A DNA stretch of 64,000 nucleotides from Rhodanobacter sp. ANJX3 (GTDB lineage Bacteria; Pseudomonadota; Gammaproteobacteria; Xanthomonadales; Rhodanobacteraceae). The stretch lies in contig NZ_JACHCM010000004.1 of NCBI RefSeq assembly GCF_014200755.1, positions 310,001-374,000 of the forward strand, written 5' to 3'. Under the pieces are notes generated by a model. It was not told the origin of the DNA. It saw nothing but the letters and a program-made list of their open reading frames with translations, and ran no database searches. The translations under genes and the position numbers were made by a program. Positions 1-9,492 of the stretch are shown here, one piece after another; within the stretch, counting starts at the first letter, position 1, and each line of letters opens with the position of its first letter.

Positions 1-816
1 CGCATGTACGAGATCGACATCGGCTACACCGAAGAGGAGATCAACGCCGCCTGCATCGAACTGATCCGCGCAAACGAGATGGCCTCGGCGTACGTGCGAC
101 CGATCGTGTTTCGCGGCGCCGGTGGGCTCGGCGTGCTGCCGCGCGACGGTTCGCCGGTGGACGTGTCGATCATGGCGCTGGACTGGGGTGCGTATCTGGG
201 CGATGCGCTGGAGGTCGGTGCCGACGTCTGCGTGTCGTCGTGGAATCGCGCCGCGCCCAACACCTTCCCGAGCTGGGCCAAGGCCGGCGGCAATTACCTC
301 AGCAGCCAGCTGATCGCGTTTGAAGCGCGCCGTGGCGGCTACGACGAAGGCATCGCGCTGGGCCACAACGGCCTGCTCAGCGAAGGCGCCGGCGAGAATC
401 TGTTCCTGGTGAAAAAAGGCCGGCTGTTCACCCCGCCGACCAGCGCCGGCATTCTGGCCGGCATCACCCGCGACAGCATCATCACCCTGGCCGAAGAGAT
501 GGGCCTGCGCGTGGAAGAGCGCGACATGCCGCGCGAGGCGCTGTACTCGGCCGACGAGATCTTCATGACCGGCACCGCCGCGGAAGTCACGCCGGTGCGC
601 TCGGTCGATCGCAAGCCGGTGGGCAAGGGCGAACCCGGCCCGATCACGCGGTCGCTGCAGCAGGCCTTCTTCGGCCTGTTCGATGGGCGTACCGAAGACA
701 CCAGAGGTTGGTTGACGCCTGTTAGTGCGGTCGTCCCTGACCGCGAAGATCAAGAAGCGGCCATCCATGGCCGCACTCCTCACCACGAGCCATCCACTCT
801 GGAGATCATCGGATGA
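1..816 (+). CDS. ilvE: Branched-chain-amino-acid aminotransferase, 5'-truncated by the window edge
   Basis: This is the C-terminal part, about 271 residues, of a fold-type IV PLP aminotransferase that transfers the amino group between glutamate and the keto acids of leucine, isoleucine and valine. The visible part has the family's GENLF segment and the [11 protein letters not shown] stretch near the PLP phosphate site, and the natural C-terminus GWLTPV at nucleotides 706-723. The frame then runs 30 codons further, through a hairpin-forming repeat (725-777), before stopping at TGA 814-816, which overlaps the leuC start. The tail is therefore unusual for the family and probably a by-product of the repeat insertion. 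The start codon lies upstream of the window. IlvE also performs the last step of leucine synthesis, so its place before leuCDB makes sense. Confidence 0.95.
   Translation, partial: RMYEIDIGYTEEEINAACIELIRANEMASAYVRPIVFRGAGGLGVLPRDGSPVDVSIMALDWGAYLGDALEVGADVCVSSWNRAAPNTFPSWAKAGGNYLSSQLIAFEARRGGYDEGIALGHNGLLSEGAGENLFLVKKGRLFTPPTSAGILAGITRDSIITLAEEMGLRVEERDMPREALYSADEIFMTGTAAEVTPVRSVDRKPVGKGEPGPITRSLQQAFFGLFDGRTEDTRGWLTPVSAVVPDREDQEAAIHGRTPHHEPSTLEIIG
725..777. repeat. REP-like double-hairpin element inside the 3' end of ilvE
   Basis: Two hairpins sit side by side: GCGGTC/GACCGC at 728-744 and GCGGCCATCCATGGCCGC at 757-774. The outermost bases AGTGCGG (725-731) also pair with CCGCACT (771-777), so the whole 53 bases can fold as one nested structure. 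It lies after the normal IlvE C-terminus and is read through in frame. Its compact palindromic form suggests a dispersed REP/MITE-type unit. No second copy was noticed in this window, so the family assignment is an inference. Confidence 0.6.
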
Positions 817-2222
817 CTGCGAAAACGCTATTCGAAAAAGTCTGGGATGCCCATGAGGTCGTGGCCGAAACCGAGGCCACTCCGGCAACCCTCTATGTGG
901 ATCTGCACCTGATCCATGAGGTGACCACACCACAGGCATTCACCGAACTGCGCCAGCGTGGCCTGCCCGTGCGCCGGCCCGACAAGGTACTGGCGACACT
1001 GGATCATTCCACCCCGACCACGCCCGCCGATGCGGCCGGCCACTACACCTATGTCACACCCGAAGCCGAACAGCAGGTGCACATGCTGCAGGCCAACTGC
1101 GCAGAATTCGGCATCGAGTTGAACGGCTGGGGTAGCGATCACCGCGGCATCGTGCACGTGATCGGGCCCGAGTACGGCGCCACCCAGCCGGGCATGACGA
1201 TCGTGTGCGGCGACAGCCACACCGCCACGCACGGCGCGTTCGGCGCGCTGGCCTTCGGCATCGGCACCACCGAAGTCGGCCACGTGCTGGCCACGCAGTG
1301 CCTGCTGCAGCGCAAGCCCAAGACGCTGGCCATCCACGTCAGCGGCAAGCTCAAGCCCGGCGTCGGCGCGAAGGATCTGATCCTGCATGTGATCGGCAGC
1401 ATCGGCGTGGGCGGCGGCACCGGCCAGGTGATCGAATACCGCGGCAGTGCCATCGAGGCCTTGTCGATGGAACAGCGCATGACCGTCTGCAACATGTCGA
1501 TCGAAGCAGGCGCCCGCGCCGGCCTGATCGCCCCCGACGAAACCACGTTCGCCTGGCTCAAGGGCCGTCCGCGCGCGCCGCAGGGCGCCGCCTGGGACGC
1601 CGCCGTCAAGCACTGGAAAACCCTGGTGACCGACGAGGGCGCGCGCTACGACAACGAGGTATTCATCGACGCCGCCGACATCGGCGCCACCATCACCTAC
1701 GGCACGCATCCGGGCATGGTCACGCCGATCGGCGCGGCGATTCCCGCCGCCCGCGATGCGCAGGAAGAAAAAGCGCTGGCCTATATGCAGTTCAGCGGCG
1801 GCCAGCAGCTGACCGGCGAGAAAGTCGACGTGGTCTTTGTCGGCAGCTGCACCAATTCGCGCCTATCCGATCTGCGCGAAGCTGCCAACGTGATGCGCGG
1901 CCGTAAAGTCGCCCCCGGCGTGCGCGCATTGATCGTGCCGGGCTCGGTGCTGATCAAGCGCGAAGCCGAGGCGGAAGGCCTGGACGAAGTGTTCCGCGCC
2001 GCGGGCGCCGAATGGCGCGAAGCCGGCTGCTCGATGTGCATCGGCATGAACGGCGACATCGCCCAGCCGGGCCAGCTGGTGGTGTCCACCAGCAATCGTA
2101 ACTTCGAAGGTCGGCAGGGCAAGGGTGCACGCACCGTGCTGGCCAGCCCGCTGGTGGCGGCGGTCGCTGCGGTCACCGGCCAAATCACCGACCCATCCGC
2201 CTTTCTGGAGCAGGCCGCATGA
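813..2222 (+). CDS. leuC: 3-isopropylmalate dehydratase large subunit
   Basis: LeuC, with LeuD, isomerises 2-isopropylmalate to 3-isopropylmalate in leucine synthesis and carries the [4Fe-4S] cluster. At 469 residues it has the usual length of bacterial LeuC. The three cluster ligands are visible as Cys346 (GSCTNSR) and Cys406/Cys409 (CSMC), and the segment [12 protein letters not shown] is at about residue 133. The ATG is preceded by GGAG and overlaps the ilvE stop as ATGA. LeuD follows with the same four-base overlap, so the subunits are probably translationally coupled. Confidence 0.98.
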   Translation: MTAKTLFEKVWDAHEVVAETEATPATLYVDLHLIHEVTTPQAFTELRQRGLPVRRPDKVLATLDHSTPTTPADAAGHYTYVTPEAEQQVHMLQANCAEFGIELNGWGSDHRGIVHVIGPEYGATQPGMTIVCGDSHTATHGAFGALAFGIGTTEVGHVLATQCLLQRKPKTLAIHVSGKLKPGVGAKDLILHVIGSIGVGGGTGQVIEYRGSAIEALSMEQRMTVCNMSIEAGARAGLIAPDETTFAWLKGRPRAPQGAAWDAAVKHWKTLVTDEGARYDNEVFIDAADIGATITYGTHPGMVTPIGAAIPAARDAQEEKALAYMQFSGGQQLTGEKVDVVFVGSCTNSRLSDLREAANVMRGRKVAPGVRALIVPGSVLIKREAEAEGLDEVFRAAGAEWREAGCSMCIGMNGDIAQPGQLVVSTSNRNFEGRQGKGARTVLASPLVAAVAAVTGQITDPSAFLEQAA

Positions 2223-2812
2223 AGCCCGTCACCGAAATCCGCTCGCGCACCGCGGTGCTGCCGTTCGAGAACATCGATACCGACCGCATCATCCCGGCGC
2301 GTTTTCTGACCACCACCGAGCGCTCGGGGCTGGGCAAGTACGCGTTCAACGACTGGCGCTACCAGGCCGACGGCAGCGACAACCCCGATTTCCCGCTCAA
2401 CAAAACGGAAACGAAAGGCTGCGCGATTCTGGTGGCCGGCCACAACTTCGGCTGCGGCTCGTCGCGCGAACACGCGCCGTGGGCGCTGCTCGATTTCGGC
2501 CTGCAGGCTGTGATCTCGTCCGAGATCGCGGACATCTTCCGCAGCAATTCGCTGAAGAACGGCCTGCTCACCATCGTGCTGCCGGCCGATGCCCACCGGC
2601 GTCTGCTAGAGCAGCCCGGCATCGAGTTGAGCATCGACGTGCGCGAGCAGTTCGTCGAGCTGCCCGACGGCAGCCGCATCGGCTTCGAGCTCGAACCCTT
2701 CGCCAAGCACTGCCTGCTCAACGGCGTCGATCAGCTCGGCTACCTGCTTCAGCAGGACGAGGCCATCAGCGCTTATGAACGTCAGCACGAACGGCAGGAG
2801 GTCGCCGCATGA
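2219..2812 (+). CDS. leuD: 3-isopropylmalate dehydratase small subunit
   Basis: The 197-residue swivel-domain partner of LeuC. It shows the characteristic [15 protein letters not shown] segment at about residues 77-91, which contributes substrate-binding residues, and the N-terminal [14 protein letters not shown] motif. A GGAG ribosome site lies in the end of leuC, and ATGA overlaps link it to leuC upstream and leuB downstream. The length and arrangement are standard for the bacterial two-subunit enzyme. Confidence 0.98.
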   Translation: MKPVTEIRSRTAVLPFENIDTDRIIPARFLTTTERSGLGKYAFNDWRYQADGSDNPDFPLNKTETKGCAILVAGHNFGCGSSREHAPWALLDFGLQAVISSEIADIFRSNSLKNGLLTIVLPADAHRRLLEQPGIELSIDVREQFVELPDGSRIGFELEPFAKHCLLNGVDQLGYLLQQDEAISAYERQHERQEVAA

Positions 2813-3900
2813 AGGCGCATATCGTCACCCTGCCCGGCGACGGCGTCGGCCCCGAAGTCACCGCAGCGGCCGTCGCCGTTCTGAAAGCGGTCGCCAAACA
2901 CGGCGGCCACGAATTCCAGTTCGAGGAGCACGCGATCGGCGGCAGCGCCATCGATGCGTTCGGCGAGCCGCTGCCGGCTGCATCGCTCGACGCGTGCAGG
3001 CGCGCCGATGCGGTGCTGCTGGGTGCGGTCGGTGGTCCGAAGTGGTCCGACCCGAACGCCAAGGTTCGCCCGGAGCAGGGCCTGCTGGCGCTGCGCGCGG
3101 CGCTGGGCGTGTACGCCAACCTGCGTCCGCTGCAGGTGCATCCGTCGCTGGCCAACCTGTCGCCGCTGAAGAACGACAAGCTGAAAAACGTGGACGTGCT
3201 GTTCGTGCGCGAACTCACCGGGGGCACCTACTTCGGTGCCAAGACGCGCACCGACGACACCGCCACCGACGAGTGCAAATACACCGTGCACGAGATCGAG
3301 CGCGTGGTGCGCCGCGCCTTCGATCTGGCGCGCGGCCGCAAGAAGCACCTCACCTCGGTGGACAAGGCCAACGTGCTGGAAACCTCGCGACTGTGGCGCA
3401 GCACGGTGCAGCGCATCGCGCCGGACTATGCCGACGTCACCGTCGAGCATCAGCTGGTCGATTCGATGGCGATGCTGCTGCTGACCCAGCCCTCGCACTA
3501 CGACGTGGTGGTCACCGAGAACCTGTTCGGCGACATCCTCACCGATGAAGCAGCCGCGATTGCCGGTTCGCTCGGCCTGCTGCCGTCGGCATCGCTGGGC
3601 GACGGGCGCAACGGGCTATACGAACCGATCCACGGCTCGGCGCCTGATATCGCCGGCAAGGGAATCGCCAATCCGACCGGTGCGATCCTTTCCGCCGCGA
3701 TGCTGTTGCGTCATTCGCTGCATCTGGACGCCGAGGCGGCCGCGATCGAGGCTGCCGTGAGCCAGGTGCTGCGCGACGGCCCGCATACCCGCGACATCGG
3801 CGGCGATGCGGGCACTGAAGCAGTGCGCGATGCCGTGCTGCGCGCACTCGAGCATCACGTCGAAACCTCCGACGCCTCGTTCGCCGGTGCCAGCGCATGA
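2809..3900 (+). CDS. leuB: 3-isopropylmalate dehydrogenase
   Basis: LeuB oxidises and decarboxylates 3-isopropylmalate to 2-oxoisocaproate using NAD+. The 363-residue protein has the GGPKW segment near residue 77, the catalytic-face stretch ENLFGDILTDEAAA near 240, and YEPIHGSAPDIAGKGIANP (about 272-290), which binds NAD and divalent metal. A strong GGAGG lies just before the ATG, which overlaps the leuD stop. A hairpin followed by seven T residues starts 35 bases after its stop, marking the likely end of the leuCDB message. Confidence 0.98.
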   Translation: MKAHIVTLPGDGVGPEVTAAAVAVLKAVAKHGGHEFQFEEHAIGGSAIDAFGEPLPAASLDACRRADAVLLGAVGGPKWSDPNAKVRPEQGLLALRAALGVYANLRPLQVHPSLANLSPLKNDKLKNVDVLFVRELTGGTYFGAKTRTDDTATDECKYTVHEIERVVRRAFDLARGRKKHLTSVDKANVLETSRLWRSTVQRIAPDYADVTVEHQLVDSMAMLLLTQPSHYDVVVTENLFGDILTDEAAAIAGSLGLLPSASLGDGRNGLYEPIHGSAPDIAGKGIANPTGAILSAAMLLRHSLHLDAEAAAIEAAVSQVLRDGPHTRDIGGDAGTEAVRDAVLRALEHHVETSDASFAGASA

Positions 3901-3934
3901 GGTCCTCGCAGCAACATCCTTGCAGTTCCCCGAT

Positions 3935-3962
3935 TGGACATACGGACATGTCCAGTTTTTTT
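3935..3962 (+). terminator. Intrinsic terminator or attenuator between leuB and ilvD
   Basis: A 7-bp perfect stem, TGGACAT (3935-3941) with ATGTCCA (3948-3954), has a 6-base loop and is followed by G and then seven T (3956-3962). This is the form of a Rho-independent terminator for the leuCDB message. A second 7-bp hairpin, TCTGCCG/CGGCAGA, follows directly (3962-3981). The pair could end leu transcription or attenuate read-through into ilvD. The stem is short and only moderately GC-rich, so efficiency is uncertain. Confidence 0.6.
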
Positions 3963-4023
3963 CTGCCGCCGTTTCGGCAGAGGCGTTTCTTACCGGCGTC
4001 ACTTAAAACTTCTGGAATCTTTC

Positions 4024-5760
4024 ATGCGTAGTGATCAGATAAAAACCGGCCCCGACCGGGCTCCCGCCCGCGCGATGCTGCGCGCTACCGGACTGGACGA
4101 TGAAGCGATCGCCAAGCCGCTGGTAGCGATCGTGCATACGTGGTCCAACGTCAGCCCGTGCAACCTCAACCTGCGCGAACTGGCCGAACATGCCGCGGCC
4201 GGCGTGCGCGCCGCCGGCGGTACGCCGATCGAATTCAACACCATCGCGGTGACCGACGGCATCGCCATGGGTACCTCGGGCATGCGCGCCTCGCTGATCA
4301 GCCGCGAGGTCATCACCGACTCGATCGAGCTGGCCGTCGACGGCCACTGCCTGGACGCGATGGTGGTGCTGTGCGGCTGCGACAAGACCATTCCCGCCGC
4401 AGCGATGGCGATGGCGCGACTCAACATCCCTGCCGTCGCGCTTTACGGCGGCAGCATCGCGCACGGCACGCACGACAGCCATCCGATCACCATCCAGCAG
4501 GTGTTCGAAGCCGTCGGCGCGCACGGCGCCGGCAAGATCAGCGACGCCGAGCTGACCTCGGTGGAGAAAGACGCCTGTCCCGGCGCCGGCGCCTGCGGCG
4601 GCCAGTTCACCGCCAACACGATGGCGATGGTGCTGACCACGCTGGGCCTGTCGCCGATGGGCCTGAACGATATTCCAGCCACGCATCCCGCCAAGGGGCA
4701 CGCGGCGTTCCGCTGTGGCGAATTAGTGATGGAATGTTTCAGGGAGGACCGCAAACCGCTCGACCTGCTCAGCCGCACTTCGTTCCGCAACGCCGCGCGC
4801 ATGGTCGCGGCGACAGCCGGTTCGACCAACGCGGTGTTGCATCTGCTGGCGATCGCGCGCGAAGCCGGCATCGAATGGAACCTGGAAGATTTCGAGCCGG
4901 CCTCGGTGCACACGCCGGTGATTGCCGACCTGCTGCCGGCCGGCCGCTACACCGCGGTAGAACTCTTTGGTGCCGGCGGCAGCGGCCGCGTGGCGCAGGA
5001 GCTGATCGCCGTCGACATGCTGGACGATGCGCCGACGGTCACCGGCCGCAGCCTGTTCGAGGAAGCCGCCGCCGCACCGCGCGCCGACAAGCAGGACGTG
5101 GTGCATCCGGTCAGTAGCCCGCTGAAGCCGCGCGGTGGGTACTCCATCCTGTACGGCAACCTCGCACCGGACGGCTGCATCCTCAAGCTGGCCGGCAAGG
5201 ACAGCGGTCAGTTCGAGGGCAAGGCACGCGTCTTCGAGAGTGAAGAGGAAGCCTTCGCCGCCGTGCAGGGCGATCAGATTCACGCCGGCGACGTCATCGT
5301 GATCCGCAACGAAGGCCCGGCCGGCGGGCCCGGCATGCGCGAGATGCTCGGCGTCACCGCCGCGCTGATCGGACGCGGCCTTGGCAACGACGTGGCCCTG
5401 ATCACCGACGGCCGTTTCTCCGGCGCGACCCACGGCTTCATGGTCGGCCACATCGCACCGGAAGCCGCTCGCGGTGGCCCGATTGCGCTGCTGCGCGAAG
5501 GCGACGCCGTGATCATCGACGCCGAAAAGCGCGAGCTGCGCACCAGCGTCGATCTGGCCAAGCGCCGCGCCGACTGGCATCCGCCGGCACCCAAAGTCAC
5601 CCATGGCGCGCTGGCCAAGTACGCGCTGCTGGTCGGCTCCGCCTCCGATGGCGCCACGACCCAACCGTCCAATGCCTCCAGCCGTCCGGCCATTCAGACG
5701 TCCAAAACCTCTTCCACCCCAACAACGCCTACCCCATCGAACCCAGGAGCCACCGCATGA
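4024..5760 (+). CDS. ilvD: Dihydroxy-acid dehydratase
   Basis: IlvD dehydrates 2,3-dihydroxy acids to the 2-keto acid precursors of valine, leucine and isoleucine. The 578-residue sequence shows Fe-S cluster cysteines in CGCDKT (about residue 117) and [16 protein letters not shown] (about 186), and the C-terminal [22 protein letters not shown] chose ATG 4024 ([11 protein letters not shown]) because homology begins there; the frame is open for 30 codons upstream, but these cross the hairpins and look non-coding. The last 40 or so residues are a Ser/Thr/Pro/Ala-rich tail not needed by the family. The stop overlaps the ilvC start. Confidence 0.96.
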   Translation: MRSDQIKTGPDRAPARAMLRATGLDDEAIAKPLVAIVHTWSNVSPCNLNLRELAEHAAAGVRAAGGTPIEFNTIAVTDGIAMGTSGMRASLISREVITDSIELAVDGHCLDAMVVLCGCDKTIPAAAMAMARLNIPAVALYGGSIAHGTHDSHPITIQQVFEAVGAHGAGKISDAELTSVEKDACPGAGACGGQFTANTMAMVLTTLGLSPMGLNDIPATHPAKGHAAFRCGELVMECFREDRKPLDLLSRTSFRNAARMVAATAGSTNAVLHLLAIAREAGIEWNLEDFEPASVHTPVIADLLPAGRYTAVELFGAGGSGRVAQELIAVDMLDDAPTVTGRSLFEEAAAAPRADKQDVVHPVSSPLKPRGGYSILYGNLAPDGCILKLAGKDSGQFEGKARVFESEEEAFAAVQGDQIHAGDVIVIRNEGPAGGPGMREMLGVTAALIGRGLGNDVALITDGRFSGATHGFMVGHIAPEAARGGPIALLREGDAVIIDAEKRELRTSVDLAKRRADWHPPAPKVTHGALAKYALLVGSASDGATTQPSNASSRPAIQTSKTSSTPTTPTPSNPGATA

Positions 5761-6776
5761 GCAACGCCACCACCAACGACACTCTCGCCAAGGCGCGCAT
5801 CGCCGTGCTCGGCTACGGCAGCCAGGGCCGCGCCCATGCGCTGAACCTGAAGGATTCCGGCCTCGATGTGGTGATTGGCCTGCGCCCCGGCGGTCCGACC
5901 TGGAAAAAAGCCGAGGCCGACGGCTTCGCCGTGGTCGAGCCTGCCGAAGCGGTGAAAGGTGCCGACCTTGTCGCCGTGCTGACGCCGGACATGGTGCAGC
6001 CCACGTTGTACACGGACGTGATCGAGCCGAATATCAAGCCCGGCGCTGCGCTGCTGTTCGCGCACGGCTTCAATATCCACTTCGGCCAGATCAAGCCGCG
6101 CGCCGATATCGACGTGATCCTGGTCGCCCCCAAAGGCCCTGGTGCGCTGGTGCGCAGCGAGTACGAGCGCGGTCGCGGCGTGCCGTGCATCTGGGCGGTG
6201 TATCAGGACGTCAGCGGCCACGCCGAGGCCACCACCAAGGCCTATGCCGACGGCATCGGCGGCGGTCGCGCCATGCTGATCCAGACCGATTTCAAGGAAG
6301 AAACCGAGACCGATCTGTTCGGCGAGCAGGCCGTGCTCTGCGGCGGCGCCAGCGAACTGGTCATCGCCGGCTTCGAAACCCTGGTCGAAGCCGGCTACCA
6401 GCCCGAGATCGCCTATTACGAAGTGATGCACGAGCTGAAGCTGATCGTCGACCTGTTCTACGAGGGCGGCATCACCCGCATGCTCGAGTTTGTCTCCGAA
6501 ACCGCGCAGTACGGCGACTACGTCAGCGGCCCGCGCATTGTCGATGCCGCCACCAAGCAGCGCATGAAGGACGTGCTCACCGACATCCAGGACGGCACTT
6601 TCGCGAAGAACTGGACGGCCGAATACAAGGCCGGCCTGCCGAACTACAAGAAGTTCAAGCAGGCCGATCTCGATCATCCTATCGAGAAGGTCGGCAAGGA
6701 GCTGCGCGCGCGCATGCCGTGGCTGCAGTCGAGCAAGGCGGCACCGGCCGCCGAGCCGCTGAAGAAAGTCGGCTGA
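5757..6776 (+). CDS. ilvC: Ketol-acid reductoisomerase (NADP+), class I
   Basis: IlvC converts acetolactate or acetohydroxybutyrate to the dihydroxy acids used by IlvD. At 339 residues it is the short class I form, with the dinucleotide-binding [18 protein letters not shown] near residues 18-35 and the helical knotted C-terminal domain ([13 protein letters not shown], then [13 protein letters not shown]). AGGAG lies before the ATG, which overlaps the ilvD stop as ATGA. It is co-directional with the acetolactate synthase genes downstream. Confidence 0.97.
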   Translation: MSNATTNDTLAKARIAVLGYGSQGRAHALNLKDSGLDVVIGLRPGGPTWKKAEADGFAVVEPAEAVKGADLVAVLTPDMVQPTLYTDVIEPNIKPGAALLFAHGFNIHFGQIKPRADIDVILVAPKGPGALVRSEYERGRGVPCIWAVYQDVSGHAEATTKAYADGIGGGRAMLIQTDFKEETETDLFGEQAVLCGGASELVIAGFETLVEAGYQPEIAYYEVMHELKLIVDLFYEGGITRMLEFVSETAQYGDYVSGPRIVDAATKQRMKDVLTDIQDGTFAKNWTAEYKAGLPNYKKFKQADLDHPIEKVGKELRARMPWLQSSKAAPAAEPLKKVG

Positions 6777-6858
6777 AGCTAAGCACCACGGCCGCCGAGC
6801 GATGCCATCCGCGCGGCGGCCGTCACACCCAACCGCAACATCTCATCAAGGAATGCTC

Positions 6859-7215
6859 ATGAAACGTTTCCATATCGCTCTGGCTGTGCGCAACCTCGAT
6901 GACTCCATTGCCGATTACAGCGCGCGACTCGGCCAGCAACCGCAGCTGGTCGTACGCGATAAGTACGCCCTGTGGCGCACCCGGCAGTTGAATTTCTCGA
7001 TCAACGAAATGCCCGAGCAGGCCGGCCAGGTCCGGCATATCGGCTTCGAGGACGACGAAGCCAAGGGCTTCACCATTTCCAAAGACCCCAACGGGATCGA
7101 ATGGGAGAATTTTTCCGTCACCGATCAGGAGGCGCTGATCGAGTCGATCTACGGCGAACCGACCTACGCCATGGTCAATATCGACATGGATGCGCTCGAG
7201 CTCATCCGCAACTAG
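6859..7215 (+). CDS. VOC-family (glyoxalase-like) protein
   Basis: A 118-residue single vicinal-oxygen-chelate domain. It opens with the typical FHIALAVRNLDDSIADYSARLG strand-helix and ends with a DPNGIEWENFSV strand that would carry a metal-ligand glutamate. I chose ATG 6859 over ATG 6853 because AAGGA (6848-6852) is then 6 bases away. Sequence alone does not give the substrate. It lies between ilvC and the acetolactate synthase gene on the same strand, so it is probably co-transcribed with the pathway, but no role in it can be assigned. Confidence 0.85.
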   Translation: MKRFHIALAVRNLDDSIADYSARLGQQPQLVVRDKYALWRTRQLNFSINEMPEQAGQVRHIGFEDDEAKGFTISKDPNGIEWENFSVTDQEALIESIYGEPTYAMVNIDMDALELIRN

Positions 7216-7306
7216 ACGTCCAAACGATCGACGCTCCGAATGGGCTCGCCAATAGCAAGCCGATATTCCGCACACAGCCGATACGTGCTGACTCAGGACA
7301 ATTCAC

Positions 7307-9193
7307 GTGACTACGCAAACGCTGAAAGCGCACAAGCCGATACCCTCCATCGCCATCGACGACGCAAGGCATCCGCTCGCCGGCACGCCGATGAGCGGTG
7401 CCGACGTGGTAGTACAGGTGCTCGCCGACGAGGGCGTCGAGGTGATGTTCGGCTATTCCGGCGGTGCCATTCTGCCGGTCTACGACGCGCTGTACCGCTA
7501 CAACGCGGAGCACCTGCGCGCCGATGGCAGCGAGCCGATGCCGCTGATCGTGCCTGCCAACGAGCAGGGCGCGGGCTTCATGGCGTCGGGTTATGCACGC
7601 GCCTCGGGCAAGGTCGGCGTGGCCGTGGTCACCTCCGGCCCCGGCGCCACGAATATGGTGACCCCGGTGCGCGACGCGATGGCCGATTCCACGCCGATGG
7701 TGGTGATCTGCGGCCAGGTCGCCACCACCTCGCTGGGCAGCGACGCGTTTCAGGAGGCGCCGGTCAGCAACATCATGGGCGCCTGTGCCAAACACGTGTT
7801 CCTGGTCACCGAAGCCGAGGCGCTGGAAGCGACGCTGCGCACGGCCTTTGAAATTGCGCGCAGCGGCCGGCCGGGTCCGGTGGTGGTGGATATTCCGAAG
7901 AACGTGCAGAACACCGCGTTGACTTTCGACGGCCAGTCGCGGCTGCCGATTCCGGGCTATCGTGCGCGCCTGCGCGCGGTGGAAGAAGCGCGGCTGGACG
8001 ATGCGGAATGCGCCGCTTTTTTCGCCGCGCTGGATGCGGCGCAGCGGCCGCTGATCTACGCCGGCGGCGGCGTGATTGCCGCCGAAGCTTCGCAGGCGCT
8101 GCGCGCCTTCGTCGATGCTTTCGGGCTGCCGGTCACCACCACGCTGATGGGACTGGGCGCGCTCGACACCGGCGACGCGCTGTCGCTGCACATGCTCGGC
8201 ATGCACGGCACGGCCTACGCCAACTACGCGGTCGAGGACTGCGATTTCATCCTGACGCTGGGCGCCCGCTTCGACGACCGCGTGGCCGGCGTGCCGGACA
8301 AATTCGCGCCGCGCGCCAAGTTCATCGCGCAGATCGATATCGATCCGGCCGAGTTCGGCAAGGTCAAGGCGATCCAGTGGCATCACTGCGGACCGATGGT
8401 GCGCACGCTGGAACGCCTGACCCAATACGGCAAAACGCACGGCAAGCGGCCCTCACTGCAGACGTGGCACGCGCACATCGCCGAACTCAAGCGCGTGCAT
8501 GCGATGAACTACGACCGCGCCAGCGCGTTGATCCAGCCGTACGCGGTGATCGAGGAGATCAACAAGACTACGCACGGCCGCGCCATCATCAGCACCGGCG
8601 TCGGCCAGCACCAGATGTGGGCAGCGCAGTACTCGGCGTTTCGCGAACCACGCCAGTGGCTGACCTCGGGCTCGATGGGCACGATGGGTTTCGGCCTGCC
8701 GGCGGCGATCGGCGCGCAGTTCGCCAGGCGCGATGCGCTGGTGATTGACATCGACGGCGACGCCAGCATCCGCATGAATATCGGCGAACTGGAGGTTTGC
8801 ACCACCTACAACCTGCCAGTGAAAGTGCTGGTGTTCAACAACCTCGGCGACGGCATGGTGCGGCAGTGGCAGAAGCTGTATTTCATGGGCCGCTTCGCCG
8901 CCTCGGACAAAAGCTTGCGCACCAAGGATTTCGTCAAGACCGCCCAGGCCGACGGCTTCCAGTGGGCGAAGCGGCTGGAGCATCCACAGGACATGGCGAG
9001 CACCGTCGCCGACTTCCTGCGCTTCGAGGGCCCCGCCTTTCTCGAAGTGATGATCGACCCCGATGCCGGCGTCTATCCGATGGTGGGCCCCGGCGCCACC
9101 TATGCACAGATGATCACCGGTGAACACATCGCGGCGCGCGATGCCAGTGCGGCGCCGCCCGTGACGTCCACGCCGCTTGTCGACATGTTTTGA
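7307..9193 (+). CDS. ilvG: Acetolactate synthase large (catalytic) subunit
   Basis: A thiamin-diphosphate enzyme that condenses pyruvate with pyruvate or 2-oxobutyrate. It has 628 residues with the three ThDP-family domains: the N-terminal PYR domain with the catalytic glutamate in ANEQGAGFMASGYARASG, a central domain (about 210-350), and the C-terminal PP domain with DIDGDASIRMN and the NN pair that binds Mg-ThDP. It uses a GTG start at 7307. A longer N-terminus (about 25 residues before the PYR domain) is usual for this group. The ACT-domain subunit follows at once. Calling it ilvG rather than ilvB or ilvI rests on context. Confidence 0.93.
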   Translation: MTTQTLKAHKPIPSIAIDDARHPLAGTPMSGADVVVQVLADEGVEVMFGYSGGAILPVYDALYRYNAEHLRADGSEPMPLIVPANEQGAGFMASGYARASGKVGVAVVTSGPGATNMVTPVRDAMADSTPMVVICGQVATTSLGSDAFQEAPVSNIMGACAKHVFLVTEAEALEATLRTAFEIARSGRPGPVVVDIPKNVQNTALTFDGQSRLPIPGYRARLRAVEEARLDDAECAAFFAALDAAQRPLIYAGGGVIAAEASQALRAFVDAFGLPVTTTLMGLGALDTGDALSLHMLGMHGTAYANYAVEDCDFILTLGARFDDRVAGVPDKFAPRAKFIAQIDIDPAEFGKVKAIQWHHCGPMVRTLERLTQYGKTHGKRPSLQTWHAHIAELKRVHAMNYDRASALIQPYAVIEEINKTTHGRAIISTGVGQHQMWAAQYSAFREPRQWLTSGSMGTMGFGLPAAIGAQFARRDALVIDIDGDASIRMNIGELEVCTTYNLPVKVLVFNNLGDGMVRQWQKLYFMGRFAASDKSLRTKDFVKTAQADGFQWAKRLEHPQDMASTVADFLRFEGPAFLEVMIDPDAGVYPMVGPGATYAQMITGEHIAARDASAAPPVTSTPLVDMF

Positions 9194-9204
9194 GGCCCGA
9201 ACCC

Positions 9205-9492
9205 ATGCGCCACACGCTTTCCATACTGCTGCAGAACGAATCCGGCGCGCTCGCCCGCGTCGCCGGCATGTTTGCCGCGCGCCACGTCAATATCGACGCG
9301 CTCAACGTCGCCGCCACCATCGACCCGGCGATCTCCCAGCTGACCCTGGTGCTGCACGGCGACGAGGCCACGCTGGAGCAGATCGTGCGGCAGACGCGCA
9401 AGCTGATCGACGTGCTCGACGTGATCACGCTCATGCCTGAGGACGGCGAGAGCGAGAGCGCACGACTTGCCGCGGTACCCTCACACTCGTGA
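9205..9492 (+). CDS. ilvM: Acetolactate synthase small subunit, single ACT domain
   Basis: A 95-residue protein that is essentially one ACT domain (LSILLQNESGALARVAGMFAARHVNIDALNVA), the valine-sensing regulatory fold of acetolactate synthase small subunits. It lacks the C-terminal domain of the 160-residue IlvH/IlvN type and so resembles IlvM. ATG 9205 with GAGG upstream is preferred to a TTG at 9190. Its stop overlaps the GTG start of ilvA (GTGA), which suggests coupling. Confidence 0.88.
   Translation: MRHTLSILLQNESGALARVAGMFAARHVNIDALNVAATIDPAISQLTLVLHGDEATLEQIVRQTRKLIDVLDVITLMPEDGESESARLAAVPSHS

Noticed and set aside
828..1709. Long open frame on the minus strand opposite leuC
   Set aside because: High-GC coding sequence often leaves the opposite strand open. 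The translation has no recognisable family, while leuC on the plus strand is complete with all cluster ligands.
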